This document shows positions 8,941-18,385 of a stretch of DNA of 64,000 nucleotides, in pieces (positions within the stretch are counted from its first letter, which is position 1; each line of letters begins with the position of its first letter). Below the pieces are notes generated by a model. The model was given only the letters and a program-made list of their open reading frames with translations. It did no database searches and was not told the origin of the DNA. The stretch spans positions 1 through 64,000 of the forward strand of contig NZ_NHOT01000017.1 of NCBI RefSeq assembly GCF_002197755.1. The letters run 5' to 3'. The stretch comes from Pedobacter sp. AJM. Lineage in GTDB: Bacteria > Bacteroidota > Bacteroidia > Sphingobacteriales > Sphingobacteriaceae. The translations under genes and the position numbers were made by a program.

Positions 8941-11304
8941 TTATTTTTCTTTAATCACTCTGATACTGTAAACAGGACCCGCACTATTCCTGGCTTTCGG
9001 AGATAGTTTAACCGTTACCTTTTTTTTGCCTTTACTTAATTCTGGAGGGATTTTATAGGAAATTTCATAAAAGCGACTCTCTTTATACCGGTTTAAATCT
9101 TCTGATGCAATGTTTACGTTATCAACCAAAATATCGAAGTTTCTTCCCCGGTTATCCATGCCCCAATAAGATGCAATAATGGTATTCTGTGCATTGGGAT
9201 CTACCTTAACCTCAAATTGAATAAAACCCTCTTCACCAGCCATACGCCACTTGCTGCCATGTTCTTCTCCCATTGACTCTTTAGCTGCCGTGAAATTGTG
9301 GTCGCGTTCTGGTTGCATCTCGCCAAATCTGAAAACATCAAGCGTTTTATCTTCCAGTTCTTTTTGCTTACGTTTCTGTTCATCGTAAATTTTCTGCTGT
9401 ACCACCCATTTTTCAGGGGTAAATACATCCCAGTAAACACTATAAAACTGGTTTTTTGTTTGATAGAAGGGGATCATGGTTACCTCCTGCGGTTGGGCAA
9501 TGTTTTTAGTCTGGAATTTAAGTTCAGCCTGATTTACCACACTTAACCAATCTTTAGGGTCTTTATTGGCACTTACAAATACCGGAACACCTTTAATTGG
9601 ATCTGGTTCTGTCGTTCCTAAAACTCCGGCAAGTAATACTGGTCCGAAAAATACAGCCCGGCGGTCTGCATTATCAGGCATGGCCTCCGTATATAATTTC
9701 TCGGGTGTAACATAGCTGATTTGATCATCATTTTTCCATTTTCGGGTAATCACATAATAACCTGTTTGATCAGGCATAATTTTTTGAATTTCACCATTCA
9801 CCGCTATAGTGGTTTCAGTAGACCATTTAGGCTTTCTTACCCGGATAGCGAAGGTAGATGCTTTGGTTAACTTGAGCTTAAGCGTGGTATGGTCTCCCTG
9901 TGGTAAAGCCGTTTGCTGCGTTAAGGTTAGTCCTTTTTCTTTCCAGTTTAAAACTGATGGAATGAAAAGGTTTACATATAAACTGCCATCATCTCCTCTG
10001 GAATAAATGCTTTCATTGTATTTTACATGATTTTCCATACCCGTGCCTACGCAACAGGTAAAGGTATTAAACTGATCGCTGTATTCTTTTTTACCGCCCA
10101 TGCGTAATGGCACAAAATAGCACATCATTCCATCATCATGGTTTTGCGAGGCCAGAATGTGATTATACAAGGCTTTTTCATAATAATCAAATAATTCTGC
10201 TGACGGGTTTTCCGCAAAGAGGTGGCCTGTTAATTTCAGCATGTTATACGTGTTACAGGTTTCGGTGGTATTTTCGGTTAGCTTATCATTTAATTTATTG
10301 GGTTCGCTTAAATACTCGTAGTTACTGTTGCCTCCGGTAGCATAAGAGTGGTGGTAAACAATCGTTTTCCAGAAAAAATCTGCAATGGCCTTGTCATTTT
10401 GATCGCCTGTAATTTCATGTCTTCTGGCACTGGCAATAATTTTAGGAATTTGCGTATTGGAATGCTTTCCGGGTAAGATATCCTGTTCTTTAGCCAAAGG
10501 ATCAAGGATGCGTTTATCATAAAATTTGTAAGATAAGTCCAGGTATTTTTTTTCGCCGGTTATGGCATACAGGTTAACCAATGTTTCGGCCATTCCGCCG
10601 TATTCACAAAAAAGCATCTTTTGCAAAAGCTCATCATTTAGTTTGCTTACGATATGTTGAGTCCAATCTGCCAGGGCTACTGAAGCGCTGAGGGCCTTTT
10701 TATTGCCTGTGTAAAAGTAGGCATCCAAAAGTCCGGACATAATTTTATGCACGGTATACCATGGAGACCAGCCGCCATTTAAATCAAAGCCACCGGTTTT
10801 CACATTTCCCTTTGCCAGTTCACCCCAGATTTTATCTTCATTTCCAAAAGCACCCAGATAACCGTTTTTTCTAGCCTTCTGACAAGCCACCAGTTCATCA
10901 ACAATATAATTTACTTTGGTTAAGACCGCCGGATCTTTAGTGGTAGCATATTGCATGGATATGGCCGATAAATAATGGCCTAATGAGTGGCCGGCCAAAC
11001 CATCACTTTCCCAGCCGCCATAAATTTTGCCTTTAGGCTCAAGTCCTGCATTTTTTCTGAAACCCGATAACAGGCGATCCGGATCAATGACGGCGAGATA
11101 GGATTCATCTGCCAGCATAGCGGTTTTAAATGTGCTTTCCAGCAAGCTTACCTGCGAAAGATCAAAAGCATAGGCTTTAATTGGCGTGCTGTTTTTAACT
11201 TTTATCCGGCTATCGTTAAAGTGTGGAAAGTAATTTTGAGCTTGAGTATCTACAGCGCCTGACAGGGCCAATATCAGCAAGCCTTTAATCATAATCTTAT
11301 TCAT
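8941..11304 (-). CDS. GH127 beta-L-arabinofuranosidase-like protein (DUF1680)
   Basis: 787 residues with a signal peptide ending near DTQAQ. The zinc-thiolate site known from Bifidobacterium longum HypBA1 is present: Glu348 and Cys350 in TETCNTYN, plus Cys417 and Cys418 in TFTCCVGTGMENH. Glu330 (GGNSNYEYL) is a likely acid/base. The (alpha/alpha)6 catalytic part runs to about residue 560. A C-terminal beta domain (about 650-787) with WGMDNRGRNFDILVD follows, of a type often fused to GH127 in Bacteroidota. GH127 enzymes characterised in B. longum release L-arabinofuranose beta-linked to arabinose on hydroxyproline of plant extensins. The nearby hydroxyproline catabolic operon makes that substrate especially plausible. 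GH146 is an alternative relative with pectic arabinan activity. Confidence 0.88.
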   Translation of the reverse strand: MNKIMIKGLLILALSGAVDTQAQNYFPHFNDSRIKVKNSTPIKAYAFDLSQVSLLESTFKTAMLADESYLAVIDPDRLLSGFRKNAGLEPKGKIYGGWESDGLAGHSLGHYLSAISMQYATTKDPAVLTKVNYIVDELVACQKARKNGYLGAFGNEDKIWGELAKGNVKTGGFDLNGGWSPWYTVHKIMSGLLDAYFYTGNKKALSASVALADWTQHIVSKLNDELLQKMLFCEYGGMAETLVNLYAITGEKKYLDLSYKFYDKRILDPLAKEQDILPGKHSNTQIPKIIASARRHEITGDQNDKAIADFFWKTIVYHHSYATGGNSNYEYLSEPNKLNDKLTENTTETCNTYNMLKLTGHLFAENPSAELFDYYEKALYNHILASQNHDDGMMCYFVPLRMGGKKEYSDQFNTFTCCVGTGMENHVKYNESIYSRGDDGSLYVNLFIPSVLNWKEKGLTLTQQTALPQGDHTTLKLKLTKASTFAIRVRKPKWSTETTIAVNGEIQKIMPDQTGYYVITRKWKNDDQISYVTPEKLYTEAMPDNADRRAVFFGPVLLAGVLGTTEPDPIKGVPVFVSANKDPKDWLSVVNQAELKFQTKNIAQPQEVTMIPFYQTKNQFYSVYWDVFTPEKWVVQQKIYDEQKRKQKELEDKTLDVFRFGEMQPERDHNFTAAKESMGEEHGSKWRMAGEEGFIQFEVKVDPNAQNTIIASYWGMDNRGRNFDILVDNVNIASEDLNRYKESRFYEISYKIPPELSKGKKKVTVKLSPKARNSAGPVYSIRVIKEK

Positions 11305-11481
11305 GATGGTAAGGGTTTATCTAATCAATAAAATTAAACAAAAGGTATAGCTTGTAAACCCCTATAATTTGCCATTATTAAGCATATTTTAACCCTGTTT
11401 TAAATATATGATTAAATTAAGGTGATTATGATACCATAGCAATTGCCATTAATTGTCTGATTCATCCCGTATTTTATCCGG

Positions 11482-11516
11482 TTTGTACTAAAAATTCCTG
11501 ATTAACAAACACTTTG
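11482..11516 (+). promoter_or_regulatory. Weak promoter candidate for the M1 peptidase gene
   Basis: A TTTG at 11482-11485 and a second TTTG in ACACTTTG (ending 11516) are spaced roughly like Bacteroidota minus-33 and minus-7 boxes. The minus-7 box lacks the TA, so this is tentative. Confidence 0.3.
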
Positions 11517-11569
11517 GCCATCTTCGTACAGCGTCAATATCAACCGCATTATCTGTTTAGTTTTTTACG

Positions 11570-13243
11570 ATGAAAAATTTAATCCGCATTTTTTTGCTTT
11601 TTGCCGGTTTATATGCACCAGCAGTTTTTGCTCAGGTAAAATCGCCATCCTACACTTTAGCTGATACGCTTAGGGGAAGCCTGAATGCTGAAAGAACCTG
11701 GTGGGATGTACAACGGTATGAGCTTGCTTTTAAACCTGATTATGGGCACAAAAGCATATCTGGTGCCAATGAAATCATTTATAAGGTAGTTCAACCGAAT
11801 GATGGAAAAACCCGCATGCAAATTGACCTTCAGGAACCACTGTTGATTGATAGCATTTGGTATAATGAACATGCAAAACTTAAATTTGAGCACGTAGGAA
11901 GTGTTTGGTATGCCCATGTTCCCGGTCAGAAATTAAAAACAGTTAACCGTGTAAAAATCTTCTATCATGGAAATGTACATCAGGCAAAACGTGCGCCCTG
12001 GGATGGAGGATTCATTTTCACAACTGATTCTCTATCCAGGCCATGGATGACTGTTGCCTGCCAGGGTTTGGGCGCATCAGTCTGGTATCCTAATAAAGAC
12101 CATCAAAGTGATGAACCAGATTTAGGCGCTTCCTTAACAATGACCATTCCTGATACCCTTGTAGGCATTGGCAATGGCAGATTGGTTTTTAAAAAAGATA
12201 ATCACGATGGTACAGTAACCTATAAATATAATGTAATTAATCCCATTAGTAATTATTGCATTATTCCATATATTGGTAAATATGTAAATTTTAAGGAACA
12301 GTATGCAGGTGAAAAAGGAAAGCTAGACCTAAATTACTGGGTGTTGGATTATAACCTTGGCAAAGCCAGCACCTACATGCCCGATCAGGTTCATAAAATG
12401 ATGAAAAGCTTTGAACATTGGCTGGGCCCATATCCTTTTTATGAAGATGGCTATCAGCTTATCGATGCCTCTCATACCGGGATGGAACACCAGTCAGCAG
12501 TTTCTTACGGCAATAAATATAAGTTTGGTTATTTAGGCAGGGATATGTCTGGCAATGGCTGGGGGTTAAAATGGGATTTTATCATCATCCACGAAAGTGG
12601 TCATGAATGGTTCGGCAATAACATTACCACCAAAGATCTTGCGGATATGTGGGTACATGAAGGTTTTACCAATTATAGCGAAACCCTGTTTGTGGATTAT
12701 AATTTCGGAACTGACGCAGGTAATGCGTATAATTTTGGCATCAGAAAAGGGATCCGAAATGATCGGCCGATTATTCCACCTTATGGCGTAAATGCTCAGG
12801 GTAGCGGAGACATGTATCCGAAAGGAGGCAATATGCTGCATTCCATCAGGCATAGTTTGGATAATGATGAACTTTTCAGGTCCATTTTGCGGGGACTAAA
12901 TAAAGTTTTTTATCACCAAACGGTAACAAGCGCTCAGGTAGAAGCTTATGTTTCCAAACAAGCCGGTTATTCTTATTCAAAAGTCTTTGATCAGTATTTA
13001 CGAACTACCCAGGTACCTGTATTTGAATATTACATTAAAAATGATGAAGTCTTTTACCGGTATACTAACTGTGTTGACGGATTTAATTTGCCGTTAATCC
13101 TTAAAAAAGAGGGTGTTAAAACGTTAAAACTTATTCCGACACCAACCTGGGCACATTGCAAACTATTGCAAGGGCAAGAATCTTTACTGGAAAAAGCAGC
13201 GATTGAATTCATGTATTACCTGCAGGTTAAAATGAACAGTTAG
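11570..13243 (+). CDS. Secreted M1 family zinc metallopeptidase (aminopeptidase)
   Basis: 557 residues with a signal peptide ending at AVFAQ. The zinc site is HESGH (His341, Glu342, His345) with the third ligand Glu364 in WVHEGF, giving the standard gluzincin spacing. GMEHQSAVSYG just upstream is the substrate-recognition (GAMEN-like) motif. Length is typical of short Bacteroidota M1 proteins that carry the N-terminal beta domain and catalytic domain but not the long C-terminal helical domain. It would remove N-terminal residues from peptides in the periplasm. It sits between the GH127 gene and the hydroxyproline operon, compatible with processing cell-wall glycoprotein peptides. Confidence 0.93.
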   Translation: MKNLIRIFLLFAGLYAPAVFAQVKSPSYTLADTLRGSLNAERTWWDVQRYELAFKPDYGHKSISGANEIIYKVVQPNDGKTRMQIDLQEPLLIDSIWYNEHAKLKFEHVGSVWYAHVPGQKLKTVNRVKIFYHGNVHQAKRAPWDGGFIFTTDSLSRPWMTVACQGLGASVWYPNKDHQSDEPDLGASLTMTIPDTLVGIGNGRLVFKKDNHDGTVTYKYNVINPISNYCIIPYIGKYVNFKEQYAGEKGKLDLNYWVLDYNLGKASTYMPDQVHKMMKSFEHWLGPYPFYEDGYQLIDASHTGMEHQSAVSYGNKYKFGYLGRDMSGNGWGLKWDFIIIHESGHEWFGNNITTKDLADMWVHEGFTNYSETLFVDYNFGTDAGNAYNFGIRKGIRNDRPIIPPYGVNAQGSGDMYPKGGNMLHSIRHSLDNDELFRSILRGLNKVFYHQTVTSAQVEAYVSKQAGYSYSKVFDQYLRTTQVPVFEYYIKNDEVFYRYTNCVDGFNLPLILKKEGVKTLKLIPTPTWAHCKLLQGQESLLEKAAIEFMYYLQVKMNS

Positions 13244-13438
13244 ATTTTAACCTAAATGGTCTATTTATAGTTGGTATCGGTTAAAATACAACAATTCCAC
13301 CCTGAAGCTATGGCGTAACTTTGAATATAAGATGAGAATTACAATATAAAAGTTACATGCAGGCTTTGTTCTCTGGAATAACTCATCAAGCATCTCATAA
13401 ATTTTTTGAAAAATATAATTATAAAAAATAATAGTAAA

Positions 13439-14356
13439 ATGGCAATAAAATGGACAGGGGTTTTCCCGGCTGTAACGACAAAATTTACAGCAAATGATGA
13501 ATTAGACTTCGCTGCTTTTGATGTAAACATCGAAGCCCAGCTGGAAGCTGGTGCAAAGGGTATTATCCTTGGCGGATCACTTGGCGAAGCCAGTGTATTA
13601 ACAGATGAAGAGAAATTCGGGTTATTATCCCACACTTTAGAAGTAGTAAACGGTCGTGTGCCTGTTCTGTTAAACATCTCAGAATCTACCACAAAAAAAG
13701 GAATTGAAGTAGCAAAAAAGGCAGAATCTCTTGGCGCGCAAGGCCTAATGTTATTGCCTCCAATGCGCTACAATGCATCGGCAGATGAAACATTGGCATT
13801 TTTCGGAGCCATTGCTGAAGCCACTTCATTGCCCATCATGATTTACAACAACCCTGTTGATTATAAAATTGAAGTAACCCTGGATATGTTTGAAGTACTG
13901 ACCAAATATCCAAATGTACAGGCCATCAAAGAATCCACCAGGGATGTTTCAAACGTAACTCGGTTAATCAACCGTTTTGGTGATCGTTTTAAAATTTTTA
14001 CAGGTGTAGATCCATTAGCTATGGAAAGTATTGTAATGGGTGCCCATGGCTGGGTGGCCGGTCTTGTTGATGCTTTCCCAAAAGAAACTGTCGCTATTTT
14101 TAACCTGATTAAAGAAAACCGTATTCAGGAAGCATTAACCATTTACCGTTGGTTTTTGCCTGTGTTAGAATTGGATATTCATCCGAAACTTGTTCAGTAC
14201 ATTAAACTTGCTGAAGTAGCTACAGGTTTAGGTACGGAAGCGGTAAGAGCGCCACGTTTAGCACTTGAAGGCGCAGAAAGAGAAAAAGTATTAAAAATTA
14301 TTAACGACGCATTAGCTGTTCGTCCGGAATTACCTGCAGGAAGCTGGGGTAAATAA
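13439..14356 (+). CDS. DapA-family lyase, probable 1-pyrroline-4-hydroxy-2-carboxylate deaminase
   Basis: 305 residues from the ATG at 13439; the longer frame from 13406 adds only an unlikely asparagine/lysine-rich extension. The TIM-barrel DHDPS/NAL signatures are clear: GGSLGEASVLTDEE near the N-terminus, YNNPVDYKIEV, and the Schiff-base lysine Lys164 in QAIKEST. The family includes dihydrodipicolinate synthase, but this gene begins an operon with a 4-hydroxyproline epimerase, an FAD oxidase and a semialdehyde dehydrogenase. That points to the deaminase that converts 1-pyrroline-4-hydroxy-2-carboxylate to 2-oxoglutarate semialdehyde plus ammonia. The lysine-pathway alternative is unlikely because no other lysine gene is nearby. 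Confidence 0.88.
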   Translation: MAIKWTGVFPAVTTKFTANDELDFAAFDVNIEAQLEAGAKGIILGGSLGEASVLTDEEKFGLLSHTLEVVNGRVPVLLNISESTTKKGIEVAKKAESLGAQGLMLLPPMRYNASADETLAFFGAIAEATSLPIMIYNNPVDYKIEVTLDMFEVLTKYPNVQAIKESTRDVSNVTRLINRFGDRFKIFTGVDPLAMESIVMGAHGWVAGLVDAFPKETVAIFNLIKENRIQEALTIYRWFLPVLELDIHPKLVQYIKLAEVATGLGTEAVRAPRLALEGAEREKVLKIINDALAVRPELPAGSWGK

Positions 14357-14367
14357 CACAATCAAAT

Positions 14368-15951
14368 ATGAACGGAAAAAATATAGTGGCCAGCGCTTAT
14401 AAAGAAGCCGTTGAACTTAAACTTAAAGCAGTAAATCCGGCAACGGGTTTATTGCTTGATGGTGAATTTTGTAAGGCCGGTGAACAGGAAATCAATGAGG
14501 CTTTGGTATTGGCTACCGAATCATTTGAAACCTATAGAAATATCCATAAAGATAAAAAAGCAGCATTTTTAAATGCCATTGCAGATGAAATTGCGGCTAT
14601 TGGAGAAGATTTGGTGGCTCGTGCATCTGCAGAAAGTGGCTTGCCGTTACCCAGGTTACAAGGCGAGTTAGGCAGAACAACCGGCCAGCTAAGGCTTTTT
14701 GCCAACCTGGTAGCAGAAGGCTCATGGGTTGATGCAATTATTGATACGGCCTTGCCGGAAAGACAACCTCTGCCCCGATCAGATATTCGCCGGATGCTGA
14801 TTCCGATGGGACCAGTCGTGGTATTTGGTGCCAGTAATTTTCCTCTGGCTTTTTCAGTAGCAGGTGGAGATACAGCTTCGGCCCTGGCTGCCGGCTGCCC
14901 AGTAGTGGTTAAAGCACACCCTGCACATTATGGTGCCAGTGCCCTAGTTGGTGAAGCCATTGTGAAGGCCGTAGAAAAAACAGATATGCCAAAGGGTGTA
15001 TTTTCTTTACTGTATGATGATGGCTATCAGGTAGGTGCGGCCCTGGTATTACATCCACTTACAAAAGCGGTAACTTTTACAGGCTCATACCATGGCGGAA
15101 TGGCGCTGATTAATCTGGCGCAACAACGACCACAACCTATACCGGTATTTGCTGAAATGGGAAGTATTAACCCTGTTATATTGCTGCCGGAGGCGATAGA
15201 AAATCAGGCGGAAGAACTCGCTAAAAAATATGCAGCATCCATTACGTTGGGAGCAGGGCAATTTTGCACCAATCCGGGTTTAATGTTGGCTATTGCATCT
15301 CCGGGGCTTGAAAAATTTAAACAAGCCATCGCTACCGCAATTTCAGTAGTTCCATCTGCAACTATGCTTACTGAAGGAATTGCGAAAAATTATACGAAAC
15401 TTTCAGCGAACATCATTGCTGAAAATGGCATTGAATTACTTGCGGTTTCTGAAGTGAAAAATGAAGCATTACAAAACCAGTCTGAAGCGAAAGTAGCACA
15501 GGTAGATGCAGCAAGTTTCATCAAAAATCCAAAATTACAGGAAGAAATCTTTGGACCATATTCACTTTTAGTGGTGGCGAAAGATCAACAAGAACTGGAA
15601 GACGTGATTGCTGTATTGCAGGGGCAACTTACGGTGACCTTAATGGCCGATAAAAATGAGCTTAGTCAATATCAGTCACTCATTCATAAGCTAACAGCTA
15701 AAACAGGGCGTATTATTTTAAATGGTGTACCAACGGGTGTTGAAGTTTGTGCAGCGATGCAGCATGGCGGACCATTCCCGGCAACAAACGACAGCCGGTT
15801 TACCTCAGTAGGTTCTACAGCACTTTATCGTTTTGTCAGACCACTGGCTTATCAGGATTGGGAGCAAGATCTTTTGCCAGATGAGTTAAAAGATGGGAAC
15901 CCTTTGGGTATTTTTAGAATGGTAAACCAGCAATTGACGAAAGACTTATGA
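14368..15951 (+). CDS. 2-oxoglutarate semialdehyde dehydrogenase (ALDH family)
   Basis: 527 residues. The aldehyde dehydrogenase hallmarks are present: cofactor-binding FGASNFPLAFS and VVKAHPAHYG, the glutamate in FAEMGSINP, and the catalytic cysteine in GAGQFCTNPG. The sequence style matches NADP-type 2,5-dioxovalerate dehydrogenases (KGSADH). In the hydroxyproline pathway this enzyme oxidises 2-oxoglutarate semialdehyde to 2-oxoglutarate, the last step into the TCA cycle. It starts 11 nt after the deaminase and its stop overlaps the epimerase start by four bases (ATGA at 15948), so translation is coupled. Confidence 0.9.
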   Translation: MNGKNIVASAYKEAVELKLKAVNPATGLLLDGEFCKAGEQEINEALVLATESFETYRNIHKDKKAAFLNAIADEIAAIGEDLVARASAESGLPLPRLQGELGRTTGQLRLFANLVAEGSWVDAIIDTALPERQPLPRSDIRRMLIPMGPVVVFGASNFPLAFSVAGGDTASALAAGCPVVVKAHPAHYGASALVGEAIVKAVEKTDMPKGVFSLLYDDGYQVGAALVLHPLTKAVTFTGSYHGGMALINLAQQRPQPIPVFAEMGSINPVILLPEAIENQAEELAKKYAASITLGAGQFCTNPGLMLAIASPGLEKFKQAIATAISVVPSATMLTEGIAKNYTKLSANIIAENGIELLAVSEVKNEALQNQSEAKVAQVDAASFIKNPKLQEEIFGPYSLLVVAKDQQELEDVIAVLQGQLTVTLMADKNELSQYQSLIHKLTAKTGRIILNGVPTGVEVCAAMQHGGPFPATNDSRFTSVGSTALYRFVRPLAYQDWEQDLLPDELKDGNPLGIFRMVNQQLTKDL

Positions 15952-16949
15952 GTAAAACCTTTTTTTGTGTAGATGCGCATACCTGCGGAAACCCGGTAAG
16001 GCTAGTGGCAGGTGGCGGGCCACAGCTGGTGGGTGCCAATATGAGCGAAAAACGACAACACTTTTTGAGAGAATTTGATTGGATCAGAACAGGATTGATG
16101 TTTGAACCCCGCGGTCATGATATGATGTCTGGAAGTATTCTTTATCCGCCACATGATCCTCAGAATGATGTGGCTGTTCTCTTTATCGAAACCAGTGGTT
16201 GCCTGCCCATGTGTGGTCATGGAACCATCGGTACCATTACGATTGCGATAGAAGAAGGACTGATTCAGCCAAAAATTCCGGGTGTAATCAGAATGGAAGC
16301 GCCGGCAGGTTTGGTTCAGATTGAGTACAAGCAGGAAGGGAAAAAAGTAAAATCTGTTAAGTTAAAAAACGTAGCCTCTTATCTGGCTGCAGAAAATCTG
16401 GAAATTGAATGTCCGGATTTGGGAACGCTGACGTTTGATGTGGCTTACGGTGGGAATTTTTATGCCATTGTTGATCCGCAAACCAACTTCCCGGGATTGG
16501 AAAATTATACGGCATCGCAGCTCATCACCTGGAGTCAGACAATCAGAAAGCGCATCAATGAGCAATATACTTTTGTTCATCCACAAGACGCTACCATTAA
16601 TGGTTGCAGCCATGTATTGTGGACAGGTGCGACTTTAGATCCAACTTCAACCGCCAGAAATGCAGTTTTTTATGGAGATAAAGCCATTGATCGTTCACCC
16701 TGTGGTACAGGCACATCTGCCCGTATGGCCCAATGGCATGCAAAAGGGAAACTTAAAAAAGGAGAAGATTTTATCCATGAAAGTTTTATTGGCAGCAAGT
16801 TTACCGGAAGGGTAGAAGAAGAAATTGAACTGGATGGTTTTAAAGCCATTATTCCAAGTGTAGAAGGTTGGGCAAAAGTTTTCGGTTACAACACGATCAA
16901 GATAGATGCTGAAGATGATCCTTATGCGCACGGATTTCAGGTGATTTAG
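15948..16949 (+). CDS. 4-hydroxyproline 2-epimerase (proline racemase superfamily)
   Basis: 333 residues. Both catalytic cysteines of the proline racemase fold are present: Cys89 in MCGHGTIG and Cys252 in DRSPCGTGTSA. Having both excludes trans-3-hydroxyproline dehydratases, which usually replace one of them by serine or threonine. The neighbours (D-amino-acid oxidase, DapA-like deaminase, KGSADH) make conversion of trans-4-hydroxy-L-proline to cis-4-hydroxy-D-proline by far the likeliest reaction, rather than plain proline racemisation. The enzyme is cytoplasmic. Confidence 0.93.
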   Translation: MSKTFFCVDAHTCGNPVRLVAGGGPQLVGANMSEKRQHFLREFDWIRTGLMFEPRGHDMMSGSILYPPHDPQNDVAVLFIETSGCLPMCGHGTIGTITIAIEEGLIQPKIPGVIRMEAPAGLVQIEYKQEGKKVKSVKLKNVASYLAAENLEIECPDLGTLTFDVAYGGNFYAIVDPQTNFPGLENYTASQLITWSQTIRKRINEQYTFVHPQDATINGCSHVLWTGATLDPTSTARNAVFYGDKAIDRSPCGTGTSARMAQWHAKGKLKKGEDFIHESFIGSKFTGRVEEEIELDGFKAIIPSVEGWAKVFGYNTIKIDAEDDPYAHGFQVI

Positions 16950-16976
16950 TAATTGTTTTTATAGAATAAAAGTATA

Positions 16977-18221
16977 ATGTCGAAAGTATTAGTTATAGGA
17001 GGAGGAATTGTTGGACTCACGTCGGCATATTATCTTCAAAAAAAAGGATTTGAGGTAACTGTTCTGGATAAAGGCGATTTAAGCGATAATTGTTCCTTTG
17101 GAAACGCCGGCATGATTGTGCCCAGTCATTTTATTCCATTGGCGGCACCAGGAATGCTCAGCAAGGGTATCCGGTGGATGTTCAATAGTAAAAGTCCTTT
17201 TTACGTTCGCCCATCTTTAAATCCAAGCCTCATTGGCTGGGGACTGAAATTTATGAAACATGCAACTGAAAAGCATGTCGCGCAATCTGCAGAACCCCTC
17301 AGAGATTTATCCCTTTTAAGCAAAAAACTTTACGAAGATTTATCAAAAGAACCGGGTTTTAACTTTGAACTTACCAATAACGGTATCTTAGCTTTTTATA
17401 AAACGGAGCAAGCCGGTGAAGAAGAAGCGCATCTGGCTGATAAAGCCAAAGCACTTGGACTGGATATGGCTGTTTTAAGTACTGCCGAGTGTAAAGCACT
17501 ACAGCCAGATTTAAATCTTGATGTACTGGGGGCCGTTCATTATCGTTGTGACGCCCACCTCTATCCGGGCAAACTCATGAATGCTTTACTGACTTATTTA
17601 AGGGGTAATGGCGTTTCTTTGGTGAGTGGAAAAGAAGTAGATAAGATCGAATCGGCCGGAAATAAAATTACGAAAGTGTTCACTGGTGCCACAGCATGGG
17701 AAGCAGATCAATATGTAATTGCTACAGGATCATGGTCTCCGGCTGTAGCCAAAATGGCTGATTTAAAAATTTCCTTAATGCCTGGTAAAGGTTATTCCTT
17801 TATGGAACCGGAACCAAAGCAACGCTTAACCATTCCTGCTCTACTATGCGAGGCGAGGGTGGCCATTACGCCCATGAATGGTGGCATTCGATACGGCGGA
17901 ACGATGGAGCTGGATAGCATTAACAACCGTATAAATATGCAAAGGGTTAAGGGGATTGTAGAATCTGTACCTCAATATTTCCCTGATCTGCATCCGGCAC
18001 TTCCGGATAAAAAGGACATCTGGTATGGATTCAGACCCTCGTCACCTGATGGATTACCATACATTGGGCGAAGTACACACAGAAAAAATTTAATTATTGC
18101 TACGGGTCATGGAATGATGGGCTTGAGTCTTGGACCGGCAACCGGTTTACTGGTCAGCCAGATCATTGCCGAAGAAAAGCTGCAAATGTCAGTAGAGCCG
18201 TTTTTAGTAAGCAGATCGTAA
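16977..18221 (+). CDS. FAD-dependent D-amino acid oxidase/dehydrogenase, probably cis-4-hydroxy-D-proline
   Basis: 414 residues of the DAO family. The N-terminal dinucleotide fold is VIGGGIVGLTSAYYLQKKG with the acidic end VLDKGD. FGNAGMIVPSHFIPLAAPG follows, as in DadA-like enzymes, and the C-terminal FAD-contact region is GFRPSSPDGLPYIG then GHGMMGLSLGP. In the hydroxyproline pathway it oxidises cis-4-hydroxy-D-proline to 1-pyrroline-4-hydroxy-2-carboxylate. It lies 27 nt after the epimerase. Whether the electron acceptor is oxygen or the respiratory chain cannot be told. Confidence 0.88.
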   Translation: MSKVLVIGGGIVGLTSAYYLQKKGFEVTVLDKGDLSDNCSFGNAGMIVPSHFIPLAAPGMLSKGIRWMFNSKSPFYVRPSLNPSLIGWGLKFMKHATEKHVAQSAEPLRDLSLLSKKLYEDLSKEPGFNFELTNNGILAFYKTEQAGEEEAHLADKAKALGLDMAVLSTAECKALQPDLNLDVLGAVHYRCDAHLYPGKLMNALLTYLRGNGVSLVSGKEVDKIESAGNKITKVFTGATAWEADQYVIATGSWSPAVAKMADLKISLMPGKGYSFMEPEPKQRLTIPALLCEARVAITPMNGGIRYGGTMELDSINNRINMQRVKGIVESVPQYFPDLHPALPDKKDIWYGFRPSSPDGLPYIGRSTHRKNLIIATGHGMMGLSLGPATGLLVSQIIAEEKLQMSVEPFLVSRS

Positions 18222-18385
18222 TCTGTTTAAGCAGGCAATTTAATAATGTAAAATGATAGTGGTTGCGTTGATATTGTGTAGAATATTATCGCATTGTAGC
18301 AGGATTTTAACCTAACATGGGTTTTTTTTAATTTTTACAGTTAATATCCTTATCTTCAATCATCAACAAATAACCAACCAACCAC

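Noticed and set aside
15948..16949. trans-3-hydroxyproline dehydratase or diaminopimelate epimerase
   Set aside because: Both cysteines of the racemase/epimerase site are present and the neighbours form the 4-hydroxyproline pathway.
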